Source: Stackebrandtia nassauensis DSM 44728
GTDB taxonomy: Bacteria > Actinomycetota > Actinomycetes > Mycobacteriales > Micromonosporaceae
Direction of reading: 5' to 3'
Length of the DNA: 64,000 nt
NCBI RefSeq assembly: GCF_000024545.1
Contig: NC_013947.1
Coordinates: 5,518,001 to 5,582,000, forward strand
Both the position numbers and the translations under genes were made by a program. Shown here one piece after another: positions 16,930 through 26,611 of this stretch. How positions within the stretch are numbered: position 1 is the stretch's first letter; every line of letters starts with the position of its first letter. Under the pieces are notes generated by a model. That model ran no database searches. It saw nothing but the letters and a program-made list of their open reading frames with translations, and was not told the origin of the DNA.

Positions 16930-19900
16930 CAGTACCTCACCTCACTGGTTCGTTTGCGAACCACGGTGACCTCGTCGCGCTGGTTGCCGGTGGGTCCGAT
17001 GTAGTTGAACGCGTAGGACTGCTGCGCGTAGCCGCCGATCAGGTGGGTGGGTTTGACCAACAGCCGGGTCAGCGAGTTGTGGATACCGCCGCGTCGCCCG
17101 GTGGTCTCGGTCTTGGGGACGTCGATGAGCCGTTCCTGCGCGTGGTACATGTAGACGGTTCCGGTCGGCATCCGGTGGGAGACAACGGCTCGGGCGGCGA
17201 CGACACCGTTGCGGTTGACGGCCTCGACCCAGTCGTTGTCGGCCACGCCGATCGAGGCCGCGTCGGCGGGACTCATCCAGATCGTCGGGCCGCCGCGCGA
17301 CAGCGTCAGCATCATCAGGTTGTCCTGGTACTCCGAATGGATCGACCACTTCGAATGCGGCGTCAGATACCGGACGGTGACCTCGCGTCCATTGGGGCCG
17401 ATCGCGGGTTCGCCGAACAGTTCGGTCATGTTGAGCGGCGGCCGGTACACCGGCAGCGCTTCCCCGAAGTCGCGCATCCAGTCATGGTCCAGGTAGAAGT
17501 GCTGGCGGCCGGTGAGGGTGTGCCAGGGTTTGTCGTTCTCGACGTTGATGGTGAACGGCGAGTACCGGCGGTCGACGGCCTCCTTGCCGGACCATTCCGG
17601 GCTGGCGCCCACCGGGGTGGGGCGGGCCTTGGTGTCGGCGAACACGACCCGGCGTTCGCCAGCGGCGTCGATCAGTGCGGAGAAGTCGGTGCCGGTGCGT
17701 TCGGCCAGTCGCCGAAACCCTTGGGCGGCAAGGCGTCCGTTGCTGGTTCCCGACAGCGCCAGTATCGCCTCGCAGACCTTGACGTCGGTGTCGAGCAGCG
17801 GACGGCTGTCGGCGACGCCGCCGTGGGCGGTGCCGTTGCGGGTGGCCAGCCAGCCGATCTCGGCGTCGGGGGTGAACGCCACGCCCTTGACCGGCAGCCC
17901 CTTGGACTCGGCCAGCGGCCCGAGTGCGGCCAGTTTCGCCGCCACCGCCGGATAGTCGCGTTCCACGGTGATGATGGCGGGCATGGTCTGGCCCGGGATC
18001 GGGGTGCGGCCGTCGTGTTTCCAGTCCGGGACGGTACCGCCGGGCTGGGCTAGTTCGCCGGGGGTGTCGTGCTGGTGCGGCGCGGCCACCAGGTCGGTGA
18101 CGACGCCGAGGTGGCGCTCGGCCAGGGCGCTGAACTCGCGGGCCAACGCGTGGAAGATCTCGAAGTCGGTGCGCGACTGCCACGGCGGGTCGGTGGCCGG
18201 GGAGAACGCGTGCACGAACGGGTGCATGTCGGTGGTGGACAGGTCGTGCTTCTCGTACCAGGTGGCGGCGGGCAGTACCAGGTCCGACAGGATAGTGGTG
18301 CTGGTCATCCGGAAGTCCAGCGACAGCAACAGGTCCAGCTTGCCGCGCGGTCCCTCGTCTCGCCAGTCCACTTCGGCGGGACGATGCTCGGGACCGGCCT
18401 CGGTGGCCTGGACGCCGTGGTCGGTGCCCAGCAGGTGGCCCAGGAAGTACTCGTTTCCCTTGGCCGAGGAGCCCAGCAGGTTGGCCCGCCACACGGTCAG
18501 CACCCGGGGCCAGTTGGCGGGGGCGTCGGGGTCCTCGGCGGCGAACCGCAGCTTCCCCTGCGCGAGTTGGGATGCGACGTAGCCACCCGGGTCGTCCCCG
18601 GCCTCGGCGCCCAGTTCGATCGGGTTGCGGTCGAAGGTCGGGTAGGACGGCATCCAGCCCATCCGCGCCGAGGCCGCGACCAGATCGGCGGTGTGCCGTC
18701 CACTCAGGCCACCGGTGTGCAGAGGGGACAGGAGTGCGTCGGCCGAGTAGGTGTCGTAGCGCCACTGGTCGGTGTGGAGGTACCAGTACGGTGTCGCGGC
18801 CATGAACCTCGGCGGCCGCGACCAGTCCATCGCGGAGGCGTATGCGGCCCAGCCGGTCTGGGTGCGGCACTTCTCCTGGCCGACGTAGTGGGCCCAACCG
18901 CCGCCGTTGACGCCCTGGCAGCCGGTCAGCAGCAGCGGCGTCAGGAACGCCCGGTACATGGTGTCGCCGTGGAACCACTGGTTGGTGCCCGCGCCCAGGA
19001 CGATCATGCACCGGCCGCCGGAGGCGGCGGCGGTCCGGGCGAACTCGCGGGCGATGCGGGCGGCCTTGTCCGCCGGTACCGAGGTGATCTCCTGCTGCCA
19101 GGCCGGGGTGTACGGCTGCGACGCGTCCTCGTAGCCGGACGGCCAGCGGCCCGGCAGTCCGTCCCGGAACACCCCGTACTGGGCCAGCAGCAGGTCGAAC
19201 ACGGTGGTGACGAGCCGGTTTCCGATGCGGCGCACCGGAACGCCGCGCTCCAGGTAGGTTCCCTGCTCGTCGAAGCGCGGCAGCCGGACCGCGGCCGTCT
19301 CGCCTTCGGGCTCCCACAGGCTCAACCGGGGCCGGTGCTCGCCGAGGTCGAGGTTCCAGCGCCCGGTTCCGGCCTCGCCCCACCGGTGGCCGATGGTCCC
19401 GTTGGGACACACGGGCCGGTCGTCGGCCTCGTCCAGGAACACCGGTTTCCATTCGGCGGCGGTCTCGTGACTCTGGCCCAGCCGCGCGGCGGTGAGGAAC
19501 TTGCCCGGCGTCAGGTAGCCATCCTGTTCGGATAGTTCAATAAGGAACGGCAGGTCGGTGTACTTGCGGACGTAGGCGTCGAAGGCTTCGACGGTGTCGT
19601 CGACGAAGTTCTCCTTGAGGATCACGTGCCCCATGGCCATGGCCAGCGCGCCGTCGGTGCCCGGGTGCGGCGCCAGCCATTCGTCGGCGAACTTGGTGGC
19701 GTCGTTGTAGTCGGGCGCGACCACCACGACCTTCTGACCGCGATAGCGGGCCTCGGCCATCCAGTGCGCGTCCGGGGTGCGGGTCACCGGCACGTTGGAG
19801 CCCCACAGCATCAGGTAGGCCGCGTCCCACCAGTCGGCGGACTCCGGCACGTCGGTCTGGTCGCCGAACACCTGCGGCGACGCCACCGGCAGGTCGGCGT

Positions 19901-20579
19901 ACCAGTCGTAGAACGACAGCATCGAACCGCCGAGCAGGTTCACGAACCGGGCGCCGACGCCGTGCGAGACCTGCGACATCGCCGGGATCGGCGAGAAGCC
20001 CGCGATCCGGTCGGGCCCATAGCTTTTGATGGTGTGGACGTGCGCGGCGGCGGCGATCTCCAGCGCCTCGTCCCACTCGATGCGCACCAGGCCGCCCTTG
20101 CCGCGCGCCGACTGGTAGCGGTGGCGTTTGGCCGGGTCGGTGGTGATCTCGGCCCAGGCCGCGACGGGGTCGCCCAGCCGGGCGCGGGCCTCGCGGTACA
20201 TCTCGACCAGCACGCCGCGCCCGTACGGGTAGCGCACCCGGGTCGGCGAGTAGGTGTACCAGGAGAACGCGGCACCCCGGGGGCAGCCGCGCGGCTCGTA
20301 TTCGGGCCGGTCGGGGCCCACCGACGGGTAGTCGGTCGCCTGGGTCTCCCAGGTGATGATGCCGTCCTTGACGTAGACGTTCCAGGAGCAGGAGCCGGTG
20401 CAGTTGACGCCGTGCGTGGAGCGCACCACCTTGTCGTGGCTCCACCGGTCCCGGTAGAACACGTCGCCGTCGCGGCCACCGGTCTTGAACTGGGCCCGCA
20501 GGTCCTCAGTGACCGGTGTCCGGTTCAAGTGGACACCGAGTTTGAGCAAAGTATCGCCAGCGTCAGCCAATATTCTCAC
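16929..20579 (-). CDS. narG: Respiratory nitrate reductase alpha subunit
   Basis: The 1216-residue catalytic subunit reduces nitrate to nitrite at a Mo-bisMGD centre on the cytoplasmic face. The N-terminal FS0 cluster motif HGVNCTGSCSWNVYV (His56, Cys60, Cys64) and EPRGCPRGAAFSWY (fourth ligand) are present. The Mo-ligand Asp lies in FYDWYADLP. Other landmarks are GCQGVNGGGWAHYVGQEK, DLVLPAATWYEKHDLSTTDMH and the C-terminal KPTHLIGGYAQQSYAFNY. No Tat signal is seen, as expected for cytoplasm-facing Nar. It is first in narGHJI and divergent from narK across a 188-bp gap. Confidence 0.98.
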   Translation of the reverse strand: MRILADAGDTLLKLGVHLNRTPVTEDLRAQFKTGGRDGDVFYRDRWSHDKVVRSTHGVNCTGSCSWNVYVKDGIITWETQATDYPSVGPDRPEYEPRGCPRGAAFSWYTYSPTRVRYPYGRGVLVEMYREARARLGDPVAAWAEITTDPAKRHRYQSARGKGGLVRIEWDEALEIAAAAHVHTIKSYGPDRIAGFSPIPAMSQVSHGVGARFVNLLGGSMLSFYDWYADLPVASPQVFGDQTDVPESADWWDAAYLMLWGSNVPVTRTPDAHWMAEARYRGQKVVVVAPDYNDATKFADEWLAPHPGTDGALAMAMGHVILKENFVDDTVEAFDAYVRKYTDLPFLIELSEQDGYLTPGKFLTAARLGQSHETAAEWKPVFLDEADDRPVCPNGTIGHRWGEAGTGRWNLDLGEHRPRLSLWEPEGETAAVRLPRFDEQGTYLERGVPVRRIGNRLVTTVFDLLLAQYGVFRDGLPGRWPSGYEDASQPYTPAWQQEITSVPADKAARIAREFARTAAASGGRCMIVLGAGTNQWFHGDTMYRAFLTPLLLTGCQGVNGGGWAHYVGQEKCRTQTGWAAYASAMDWSRPPRFMAATPYWYLHTDQWRYDTYSADALLSPLHTGGLSGRHTADLVAASARMGWMPSYPTFDRNPIELGAEAGDDPGGYVASQLAQGKLRFAAEDPDAPANWPRVLTVWRANLLGSSAKGNEYFLGHLLGTDHGVQATEAGPEHRPAEVDWRDEGPRGKLDLLLSLDFRMTSTTILSDLVLPAATWYEKHDLSTTDMHPFVHAFSPATDPPWQSRTDFEIFHALAREFSALAERHLGVVTDLVAAPHQHDTPGELAQPGGTVPDWKHDGRTPIPGQTMPAIITVERDYPAVAAKLAALGPLAESKGLPVKGVAFTPDAEIGWLATRNGTAHGGVADSRPLLDTDVKVCEAILALSGTSNGRLAAQGFRRLAERTGTDFSALIDAAGERRVVFADTKARPTPVGASPEWSGKEAVDRRYSPFTINVENDKPWHTLTGRQHFYLDHDWMRDFGEALPVYRPPLNMTELFGEPAIGPNGREVTVRYLTPHSKWSIHSEYQDNLMMLTLSRGGPTIWMSPADAASIGVADNDWVEAVNRNGVVAARAVVSHRMPTGTVYMYHAQERLIDVPKTETTGRRGGIHNSLTRLLVKPTHLIGGYAQQSYAFNYIGPTGNQRDEVTVVRKRTSEVRY

Positions 20580-20635
20580 CTATGTCGACGTTTGATGTTC
20601 GTCCCAGCAAACTCGTTCGCCGCTGTGCCCGTTTA

Positions 20636-20649
20636 GGGCCACAGGTCCC
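20636..20649. promoter_or_regulatory. DosR/DevR-box-like palindrome between narG and narK
   Basis: GGGCCACAGGTCCC sits near the middle of the narG-narK divergent gap. The outer GGG...CCC symmetry and the right half GTCCC resemble the mycobacterial DosR box (GGGACTTNNGNCCC); about 9 of 14 positions agree. A site here could control both nitrate respiration and transport. It is read by eye only. Confidence 0.35.
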
Positions 20650-20767
20650 TCAGACTTATGAGGTTTGTCTATCAGTCGACCGGTGTGTGCCGATGCAGAA
20701 TTCGTCGAAAACCCGGCACGAGTCCGGACGACGTCATTAGGGTAACCCGGAGCCGGGAGTGAGATCA

Positions 20768-21979
20768 ATGTCCATGATGAACAGTAAGACAAGCGCGATC
20801 AACGGCCACACCACCGCGCGACCGGGCGCGGGCACCAACCTGGCACTGGCGACGGTGGCGTTCGCGGTGACGTTCTGGGCCTGGAACCTGGTCGGTCCAC
20901 TGTCTAAGACATACACCGACGCGCTCGACCTGACGCCGACGCAGACGTCCATTCTGGTGGCGTTTCCGGTGCTGGTCGGTTCGCTGGGCCGCATCCCCGT
21001 CGGCGTGCTGACCGACCGCTACGGCGGCCGGATGATGTTCACCGTCATCTGCTTCGTCAGCATCATCCCGACGCTGCTGGTGGGGCTGTCGCACGGTTCG
21101 TTCACGGGACTGCTGCTGTGGGGGTTCTTCCTGGGTATCGCCGGGACCTCGTTCGCGGTCGGCATCCCGTTCGCCAACGCCTGGTTCCCGCCGACGCGGC
21201 GCGGCTTCGCCACCGGCGTGTTCGGCGCGGGCATGGGCGGCACCGCGCTGTCGGCTTTCCTGACGCCGCAACTGGTCTCGGCCTTCGGGCTGCTGCGCAC
21301 CCACCTGGTGATGTGCGCGGCGCTGGCCGTCATGGGCGCGGTCATGTGGCTGTTCGCCCGCGACAGCCCCGACTGGCGGCCCAGCACCGAGGCGGCACTG
21401 CCCCGGATCCGTGACGCACTCAAGATCAAGGCCACCTGGCAGCTGTCGCTGCTCTACGCGGTGGCCTTCGGTGGTTTCGTGGCCTTCTCCACCTACCTGC
21501 CGACGCTGTTGACCATCTCCTACGAGTTCGTCCAGACCGACGCGGGCATGCGCGCCGCCGGGTTCTCGCTGGCGGCCGTCGTGGCCCGCCCGGTCGGCGG
21601 CATGCTGTCCGACCGGATCGGGCCGGTCAAGGTCTGTCTGGCCTCGTTCTTCGGCGCGACCGGCATGGCGGTGGTGCTGTCGTTCCATCCGCCCGCCGAG
21701 ATCCCGGCCGGGACGTCGTTCGTGCTGATGGCCGTGGCGCTGGGGCTGGGAACCGGCGGCGTGTTCGCACTGGTCGCCAAGCTCGTCGAACCGGCCCGGG
21801 TCGGCACCGTCACCGGCCTGGTCGGTGCCGCGGGTGGCCTGGGCGGCTACTTCCCGCCGCTGTTGATGGGCGTCATCTACCAGGCCACCGGCGACTACGT
21901 CATCGGCTTCTGGCTGCTGGCCGTCACCGCGCTCCTGGTGGGGCTGTTCACGATGCGGGTGTTCCGGCAGGTGCGCTGA
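20768..21979 (+). CDS. narK: MFS nitrate/nitrite transporter
   Basis: The 403-residue, twelve-helix carrier belongs to the NarK/NNP family, which exchanges nitrate and nitrite during nitrate respiration. Landmarks are FWAWNLVGPLSKTYTDAL in the first helix, RIPVGVLTDRYGGR in loop 2-3, and the glycine-rich nitrate signatures AGTSFAVGIPFANAWFPPTRRGFATGVFG (first half) and VTGLVGAAGGLGGYFPP (second half). ATG 20768 follows GGGAG by 8 bases; GTG 20759 would overlap that site. The position opposite narG supports coordinated expression. Confidence 0.95.
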   Translation: MSMMNSKTSAINGHTTARPGAGTNLALATVAFAVTFWAWNLVGPLSKTYTDALDLTPTQTSILVAFPVLVGSLGRIPVGVLTDRYGGRMMFTVICFVSIIPTLLVGLSHGSFTGLLLWGFFLGIAGTSFAVGIPFANAWFPPTRRGFATGVFGAGMGGTALSAFLTPQLVSAFGLLRTHLVMCAALAVMGAVMWLFARDSPDWRPSTEAALPRIRDALKIKATWQLSLLYAVAFGGFVAFSTYLPTLLTISYEFVQTDAGMRAAGFSLAAVVARPVGGMLSDRIGPVKVCLASFFGATGMAVVLSFHPPAEIPAGTSFVLMAVALGLGTGGVFALVAKLVEPARVGTVTGLVGAAGGLGGYFPPLLMGVIYQATGDYVIGFWLLAVTALLVGLFTMRVFRQVR

Positions 21980-21989
21980 GGCCGCGCCC

Positions 21990-22957
21990 TCAGCTGGCCA
22001 GCCGCGGCGTCAGCGGGGTGGGTGAGGTCTTCGGGTCGGGTCGACCGACGCGCAGCACCAGCAGTGGGTACCCGACACCGGACAGCAGTCCCCGCAACCG
22101 TTCCCGGGCGATGTCGATCTCGATGACGTCGCTGAACGGGACCACCGACAGGCCCAGTCCGGTCGCGGTGATCCAGGCGCTGGCCAGCGCCTCCCCGCCC
22201 CGCAGCCACGCGGCCGGGTCGTCGGTGTCGGCGAACAGGATCACGAAGCTGGCCAGGTCGTCGCCCTCGTCCGGGTCATAGGATCCGCCGACGTCGGCGG
22301 TGCCGTCGAACCGGGGCGGCAGCAGGTAACGCGAGCCGTGCCGGGGAATCGCCGAGCCCGGGACCCCCGCGGCGTTGCGTCGCCCACCGACCCACTGCGT
22401 TCGTTCCGCGTCCCGGGACGGGTCGTTCCGGTCCAGATCACGGGCCGACTGGGCGGCGAGGCTCAGCGGCAGGAAGTCCTCCTGCCGCACCAAATGCAGG
22501 TGGGCGGCCTCGGTCTCGACGGCCGCTCGCAGCCGTTCCAGCTGCCAGGCCGCCACCGAGCCCCCGGCGGGCGTCCGCCGGTCGGTGCGACCACCAGCGC
22601 CTTCCGCAGTCGATCCTGGTGGCGGCGGACGTCGTCGATCGGTTCACCGACGGTGACGCGGGCGAGCAGATCCCGGTCCCCGAAGGGCGACGACCGCGCC
22701 ACCTCCGCCTGATGTCCATTGGCCGCGACCGCCAACCGCGCGTAGTAGAGCGAGGCCCCGCAGCTGAGGATGGACAGTCGTCCCGACGGGTCGGCGGCGG
22801 GCAGCCGCCGGGTGCGGTCGAAGCGCAGCGTCAGCCCGGTGGGGCCGAGCGCCCACTTCCAGGGCTGGGTGTTGTGGACGGAGGGTGCGTACCGCGCGAC
22901 GCTGGCCGCCTCGCCCAGGACGGCGCTGCCGGTCGCGGCGTGTGTATGGGTCTCCAC
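21990..22957 (-). pseudogene. Acg-type nitroreductase, frameshifted
   Basis: Two overlapping frames together make one roughly 320-residue protein of the Acg/Rv3131 nitroreductase family. The upstream frame (from ATG 22957) carries EAASVARYAPSVHNTQPW and GASLYYARLAVAANGH; the downstream frame (ending 21990) carries LERLRAAVETEAAHLHLVRQ, FVILFADTDDPAAWLRGGEALAS and LSGVGYPLLVLRVG. The frames meet at a run of five C at 22561-22565; adding one base gives RPPGGSVAAW and restores the family sequence. It may be a true null, a sequencing slip, or a slippage site. Acg homologues belong to the hypoxia regulon in mycobacteria, which fits the nar and USP neighbours. Confidence 0.85.
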
Positions 22958-23135
22958 GAGGCAATTCTCGGCACTGACGTCCCGATCCGGCAGGGCCGAA
23001 TTCCCCGGAGGAAATAGACCGGGAACTACCTGGGCGGCGGCGTCAAGGTCCTTCGAACGGCGGCCCCCTCAGGCCCTGTCTCCATGGCGCCCAGGGGAAC
23101 AGGATGGCGGTACGCATCGAACGGAGGAACCTCCC

Positions 23136-24032
23136 ATGCCAGTTCCCGCTCCCGTCGCCGTCGGGTTCGACGGCTCCGCAGCCAGTCAGGTCGCCGTGCG
23201 GTGGGCGACGACCGAGGCCCGACTGCGGCAACGGCCGCTGCTCATCGTGCACGCGTTCCTGGCCCTGGCGCCGCTTCGGTCCGATTCCCCCGAAGCCGAG
23301 GCCGCGGCCGTCCGGCGCGCCGTCGGTGAACTGCTCGAAGCCGAGGTCACCCGGGTCCGTGAACTGGCTCCCGACCTGGACGTCAGTGGTGTGCTCGTCA
23401 ACGGCCTGACCGCGAGCAACACCCTCGTGGACATGTCGCGCAGCTGTGAACTCATGGTCGTGGGCACCCGGGGCCGCAACGGCCTGACCGGCCTGCTGCT
23501 GGGTTCGGTGGCGACCCAGGTCGTCGAGCACGCGTGCTGCCCGGTGCTCGTGGCCCGGCCCGGCGCGGACGAGGCGACCCCACCCGACGGCCGGGTGGTG
23601 GTCGGTGTGGACGGTTCGACCCTGTCCCACGAGGCGCTGCGGTTCGGCTTCGAGGAGGCTTCGATGCGCGGCGCCGAGCTGCTGGCGGTCCACGCCTGGC
23701 GACACCCGGCTTCGCTGGCCGGTGGCGACCTCGTCACGCTGGTGCGCGACGAGGCCGAACTGGCCGACGAGAAGGAGCGGCTGTTGGCCGACTCGCTCGC
23801 GGGCTGGGAGGAGAAGTACCCCGACGTGACGGTCCTGCGCCAGCTGACGCACGGCGATCCCCGCCAGGTCCTCAAGGACGCCTCCGCGGGCGCGCTCCTG
23901 CTGGTGGTGGGGGCGCGCGGGCTCGGCGGTTTCGCGGGGCTGCTGCTGGGATCCACCAGCCAGACCCTGGCCCACCACGCCCACAGTCCGGTGGCGATCG
24001 TGCACCCGGGCCGCTCCGGGTACCGGCGGTGA
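23136..24032 (+). CDS. Universal stress protein, two tandem USP domains
   Basis: The 298-residue cytoplasmic protein has two UspA folds: residues 1-145 (VAVGFDGSAASQVAVRWA ... VVGTRGRNGLTGLLLGSVATQVVEHACCPVLVARP) and 150-298 (VVVGVDGSTLSHEALRFG ... VVGARGLGGFAGLLLGSTSQTLAHHAHSPVAIV). Both carry the ATP-binding G-x2-G-x9-G-S/T motif. The layout is that of Rv2623-type proteins, which bind ATP and act in hypoxic growth arrest. ATG 23136 has GGAGGA 8 bases upstream. It is divergent from the nitroreductase, with a 178-bp gap. Confidence 0.95.
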   Translation: MPVPAPVAVGFDGSAASQVAVRWATTEARLRQRPLLIVHAFLALAPLRSDSPEAEAAAVRRAVGELLEAEVTRVRELAPDLDVSGVLVNGLTASNTLVDMSRSCELMVVGTRGRNGLTGLLLGSVATQVVEHACCPVLVARPGADEATPPDGRVVVGVDGSTLSHEALRFGFEEASMRGAELLAVHAWRHPASLAGGDLVTLVRDEAELADEKERLLADSLAGWEEKYPDVTVLRQLTHGDPRQVLKDASAGALLLVVGARGLGGFAGLLLGSTSQTLAHHAHSPVAIVHPGRSGYRR

Positions 24033-24054
24033 CACCGGTGAGCGTCGGCGTGAC

Positions 24055-25383
24055 TCAGTCCAGTTCGGCGCCTTCGGTTTCGGGCAGCCACAGCGCGAAG
24101 ATCAGCGCGATGACGAAGAACGCCTCGATGAACACGACCGTCGGGGTGAAGCCGATCGCGCTGGCGACGAGGAATCCGATCAGGGTGGGTGCGATGGCGT
24201 TGGCGACGCGCTGCGCGGTGATGCCGATCGAGTAGCCCTTGCCGCGCACGGCGGTCGGGTAGATCTCGCCGAGCCAGGTGTCCCACACGCCCCAGGCGCC
24301 CTGGGCGAAGAACGACATCAGGAAGTTGCCGACGTACAGCCACAACAGGTTGGGGGCGTAGGCGAAGGTGAGGCCGCCGACGGTTCCCATGAGGACGAAC
24401 AGCAGGTAGGTCTTCTTGCGTCCGAACTTCCCGGTCATATAGGACGCGGTGAAGTACCCCGGCAGCATGAACACCGCCGACAGCGCGATGAACCCGTAGG
24501 AGTCGGGCAGCGACAGGTTCCGTTCGGCCAGCAGGCCCGGCAGCCAGGTCTGGAGTCCCCAGTAGCCCCACGACAGCGAGAAGTTGATGATGATCTGGAC
24601 CAGCGTGAACATCGTCAGTTTGCGTTTGGTCGGTCCGGCGGGCACGATGGCTCCGGAGGTGGCCAGGGTCAGGTTGCGCGCCACCGTCATCGCGCCGTTG
24701 GACAGCCAGGTGATCGCGGCGCGTGCCTGTTCGATGCGGCCGTTCTTGACCAGCCAGTACGGCGATTCGGGCACCCATTTCCACACCACCAGCGCCCACA
24801 GGCCGGACAGGGAACTGATCACGATCACCCAGCGCCAGCCCGCGAACTCCAGGAATCCGGAGGCGACGCCGACGGCGATGAGGGTGCCGAACGGCCAGCC
24901 CGCGGCCAGGAAGACCGTGGCGCGGCCCCGGTACTTCACCGGGATGAGTTCCTCGAAGTACAGGAACACGGTCACCAGGATTCCGGCGAGCGCGACCCCG
25001 GACAGCAACCGTAGGCTCCATAGTGTCCAGTAGTTCGGGGACAGGGCGGAGACCGCCGAGATCACGCCGTAGGCGGCGAGGCTGATGACGCAGGCGGGTT
25101 TGCGGCCCTTGCGGTCCACGTACACGCCCCAGGCGAGCGCGCCGGGGATCATGCCGAAGAACATCGCCGAGATGAGGAATCCGATGGCGGTGTCGCCGAC
25201 CTGGAGTTCGGCCTCCACATCGGAGGCGATATAGGACAGGATCAGCATCTCCCAGGCTTCGATGACGAAGGCGAAGAAGAGCGCGAATCCGGCCATGAGG
25301 TGCCGCCGGTTCAGCGGCATGCGGGTGAAGATCGTGCCGACGGCTTCGGTGTCGGGCGTCGCCGGGGCTTGCGGGATGGTCAT
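24055..25383 (-). CDS. MFS metabolite transporter
   Basis: A 442-residue, twelve-helix major facilitator of the SV2/sugar-porter-like group. Features are IEAWEMLILSYIASDVEAEL in helix 1, WGVYVDRKGRKPACVIS in loop 2-3, FEELIPVKYRGRATVFLAAGW in loop 4-5 and the repeat YMTGKFGRKKTYLLF in the second half. It is the last gene of the hydantoinase/amidohydrolase operon, 44 bases after the amidohydrolase, so it probably imports the substrate of these enzymes. ATG 25383 has only a weak ribosome site (GGAC), suggesting dependence on upstream translation. Confidence 0.9.
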   Translation of the reverse strand: MTIPQAPATPDTEAVGTIFTRMPLNRRHLMAGFALFFAFVIEAWEMLILSYIASDVEAELQVGDTAIGFLISAMFFGMIPGALAWGVYVDRKGRKPACVISLAAYGVISAVSALSPNYWTLWSLRLLSGVALAGILVTVFLYFEELIPVKYRGRATVFLAAGWPFGTLIAVGVASGFLEFAGWRWVIVISSLSGLWALVVWKWVPESPYWLVKNGRIEQARAAITWLSNGAMTVARNLTLATSGAIVPAGPTKRKLTMFTLVQIIINFSLSWGYWGLQTWLPGLLAERNLSLPDSYGFIALSAVFMLPGYFTASYMTGKFGRKKTYLLFVLMGTVGGLTFAYAPNLLWLYVGNFLMSFFAQGAWGVWDTWLGEIYPTAVRGKGYSIGITAQRVANAIAPTLIGFLVASAIGFTPTVVFIEAFFVIALIFALWLPETEGAELD

Positions 25384-25427
25384 GGGGGGTCCGATTCGTT
25401 GGCGCGGTCCGGGGGCGGACCTGTGGT

Positions 25428-26609
25428 TCAGGTGGCGATGGCGCCACCCTGGATCACGGTGCGGGGCCGGGATTCGTCCCACAGCACCGCCGGGTCTGCG
25501 ACGGGATCGCCGTCGAGCAGCAGCAGGTCGCCGCGGGCGCCGGGGCGGATCACGCCCAGGTCGGTGCGGCGCAGCAGTTTCGCGTTGACGGTGGTGGCGG
25601 AGCGCAGCGTGTCGAGCACACTGGACGCTTCGATCTGGAGCCGCAGTCCGAGCAGCTGGTCGTCCTCGAGGTCGCCCATGAGGTCGGAGCCGAAGCCGAC
25701 CGCGACCCCGGCGGCGTGCGCGAGTTCCACGGCGTGGCGTCCGGCGTCGAGGACCTCGCGGTTCTTCGACCGGGACACCGCGGGCAGGCCGATGGCGTCG
25801 CCGCGCCGGTCCATGGCGTCGTAGGCGATGAGCGTGGGGACGAGGTAGGCGCCCGCCTCGGCCATCAGGGTGGCGGTCGCGTCGTCCAGCAGGTTGCCGT
25901 GTTCGATGGAGCGCACGCCGTTGGCGATGGAGTGGCGGATCGCCTCGGGCGAGTACGCGTGGGCGGCCACATAGGAGCCTCGTCGGGCGGCTTCGGCGCA
26001 CACGGCGGCGATCTCCTCGGCGGAGTACTGCGGCCGGGTGAGCGGGTCGGTGGGTGACACGACGCCGCCGGAGGTCATGAGTTTGATGGCGTGCGCGCCG
26101 GTGCGGAACCGTTCCCGTACCGCGGTGCGCAGCGCGTCGACGCCGTCGACGACCTCGTTCATGTGTCCGCCGTGCAGGCAGATGTCGAGGTCGGCGGGTC
26201 GGGCGTCGCCGTGGCCGCCGGTCTGGCTCAGGGCCGGTCCGGTGTACAGGTAGCGCGGTGAGTCGATGAGTCCTTCGGTGATGGCGCGGGACAGTCCGAT
26301 GTCGCCTCCGGCGACGTCGCGCACGGTCGTGAAGCCGCGTCGCAGGGCGCGCCCGAGCCGCCGCGCCCCTTTGAGCGCCAGATAGGACAGTGGTCCGGCT
26401 TCGAACTCGAGGTTGTGGACGGAGATGCCGTAGGCGTGGAAGTGGGCGTCGATGAGGCCGGGCACGAGGGTGCGTCCGGCCGCGTCGATGACCTTCTCCC
26501 CCACCGACACCTGTCCGACCTCGGCGATCTCGCCGCCGATGATCCGCACGCCGCCTTCGGTGAAGTCGGTGCCGTCGAAGATGACCGCGTTGGTGATGGT
26601 GATGCCCAT
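25428..26609 (-). CDS. Metal-dependent amidohydrolase (imidazolonepropionase/prolidase-like)
   Basis: The 393-residue enzyme belongs to the amidohydrolase superfamily. All metal ligands can be placed: LVPGLIDAHFHAYG (HxH), HAIKLMTSGG (bridging Lys), YVAAHAYSPEAI (His), GVRSIEHGNLL (His) and VGFGSDLMGDL (Asp). An N-terminal beta-sandwich strand (ITNAVIFDGTDF) and a C-terminal one (GARGDLLLLDGDP) close it. In this clade substrates are N-acyl or Xaa-Pro amides and related heterocycles. ATG 26609 lies 2 bases after the hyuB-like stop; GAGGGA is its ribosome site. It would act on the product of the ring-opening enzyme encoded upstream. Confidence 0.9.
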   Translation of the reverse strand: MGITITNAVIFDGTDFTEGGVRIIGGEIAEVGQVSVGEKVIDAAGRTLVPGLIDAHFHAYGISVHNLEFEAGPLSYLALKGARRLGRALRRGFTTVRDVAGGDIGLSRAITEGLIDSPRYLYTGPALSQTGGHGDARPADLDICLHGGHMNEVVDGVDALRTAVRERFRTGAHAIKLMTSGGVVSPTDPLTRPQYSAEEIAAVCAEAARRGSYVAAHAYSPEAIRHSIANGVRSIEHGNLLDDATATLMAEAGAYLVPTLIAYDAMDRRGDAIGLPAVSRSKNREVLDAGRHAVELAHAAGVAVGFGSDLMGDLEDDQLLGLRLQIEASSVLDTLRSATTVNAKLLRRTDLGVIRPGARGDLLLLDGDPVADPAVLWDESRPRTVIQGGAIAT

Positions 26610-26611
26610 GG

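Noticed and set aside
22993-23006. GGGCCGAATTCCCC as a second DosR-like box
   Set aside because: The right half departs too far from the consensus to annotate separately; mentioned only as supporting context in the nar finding.
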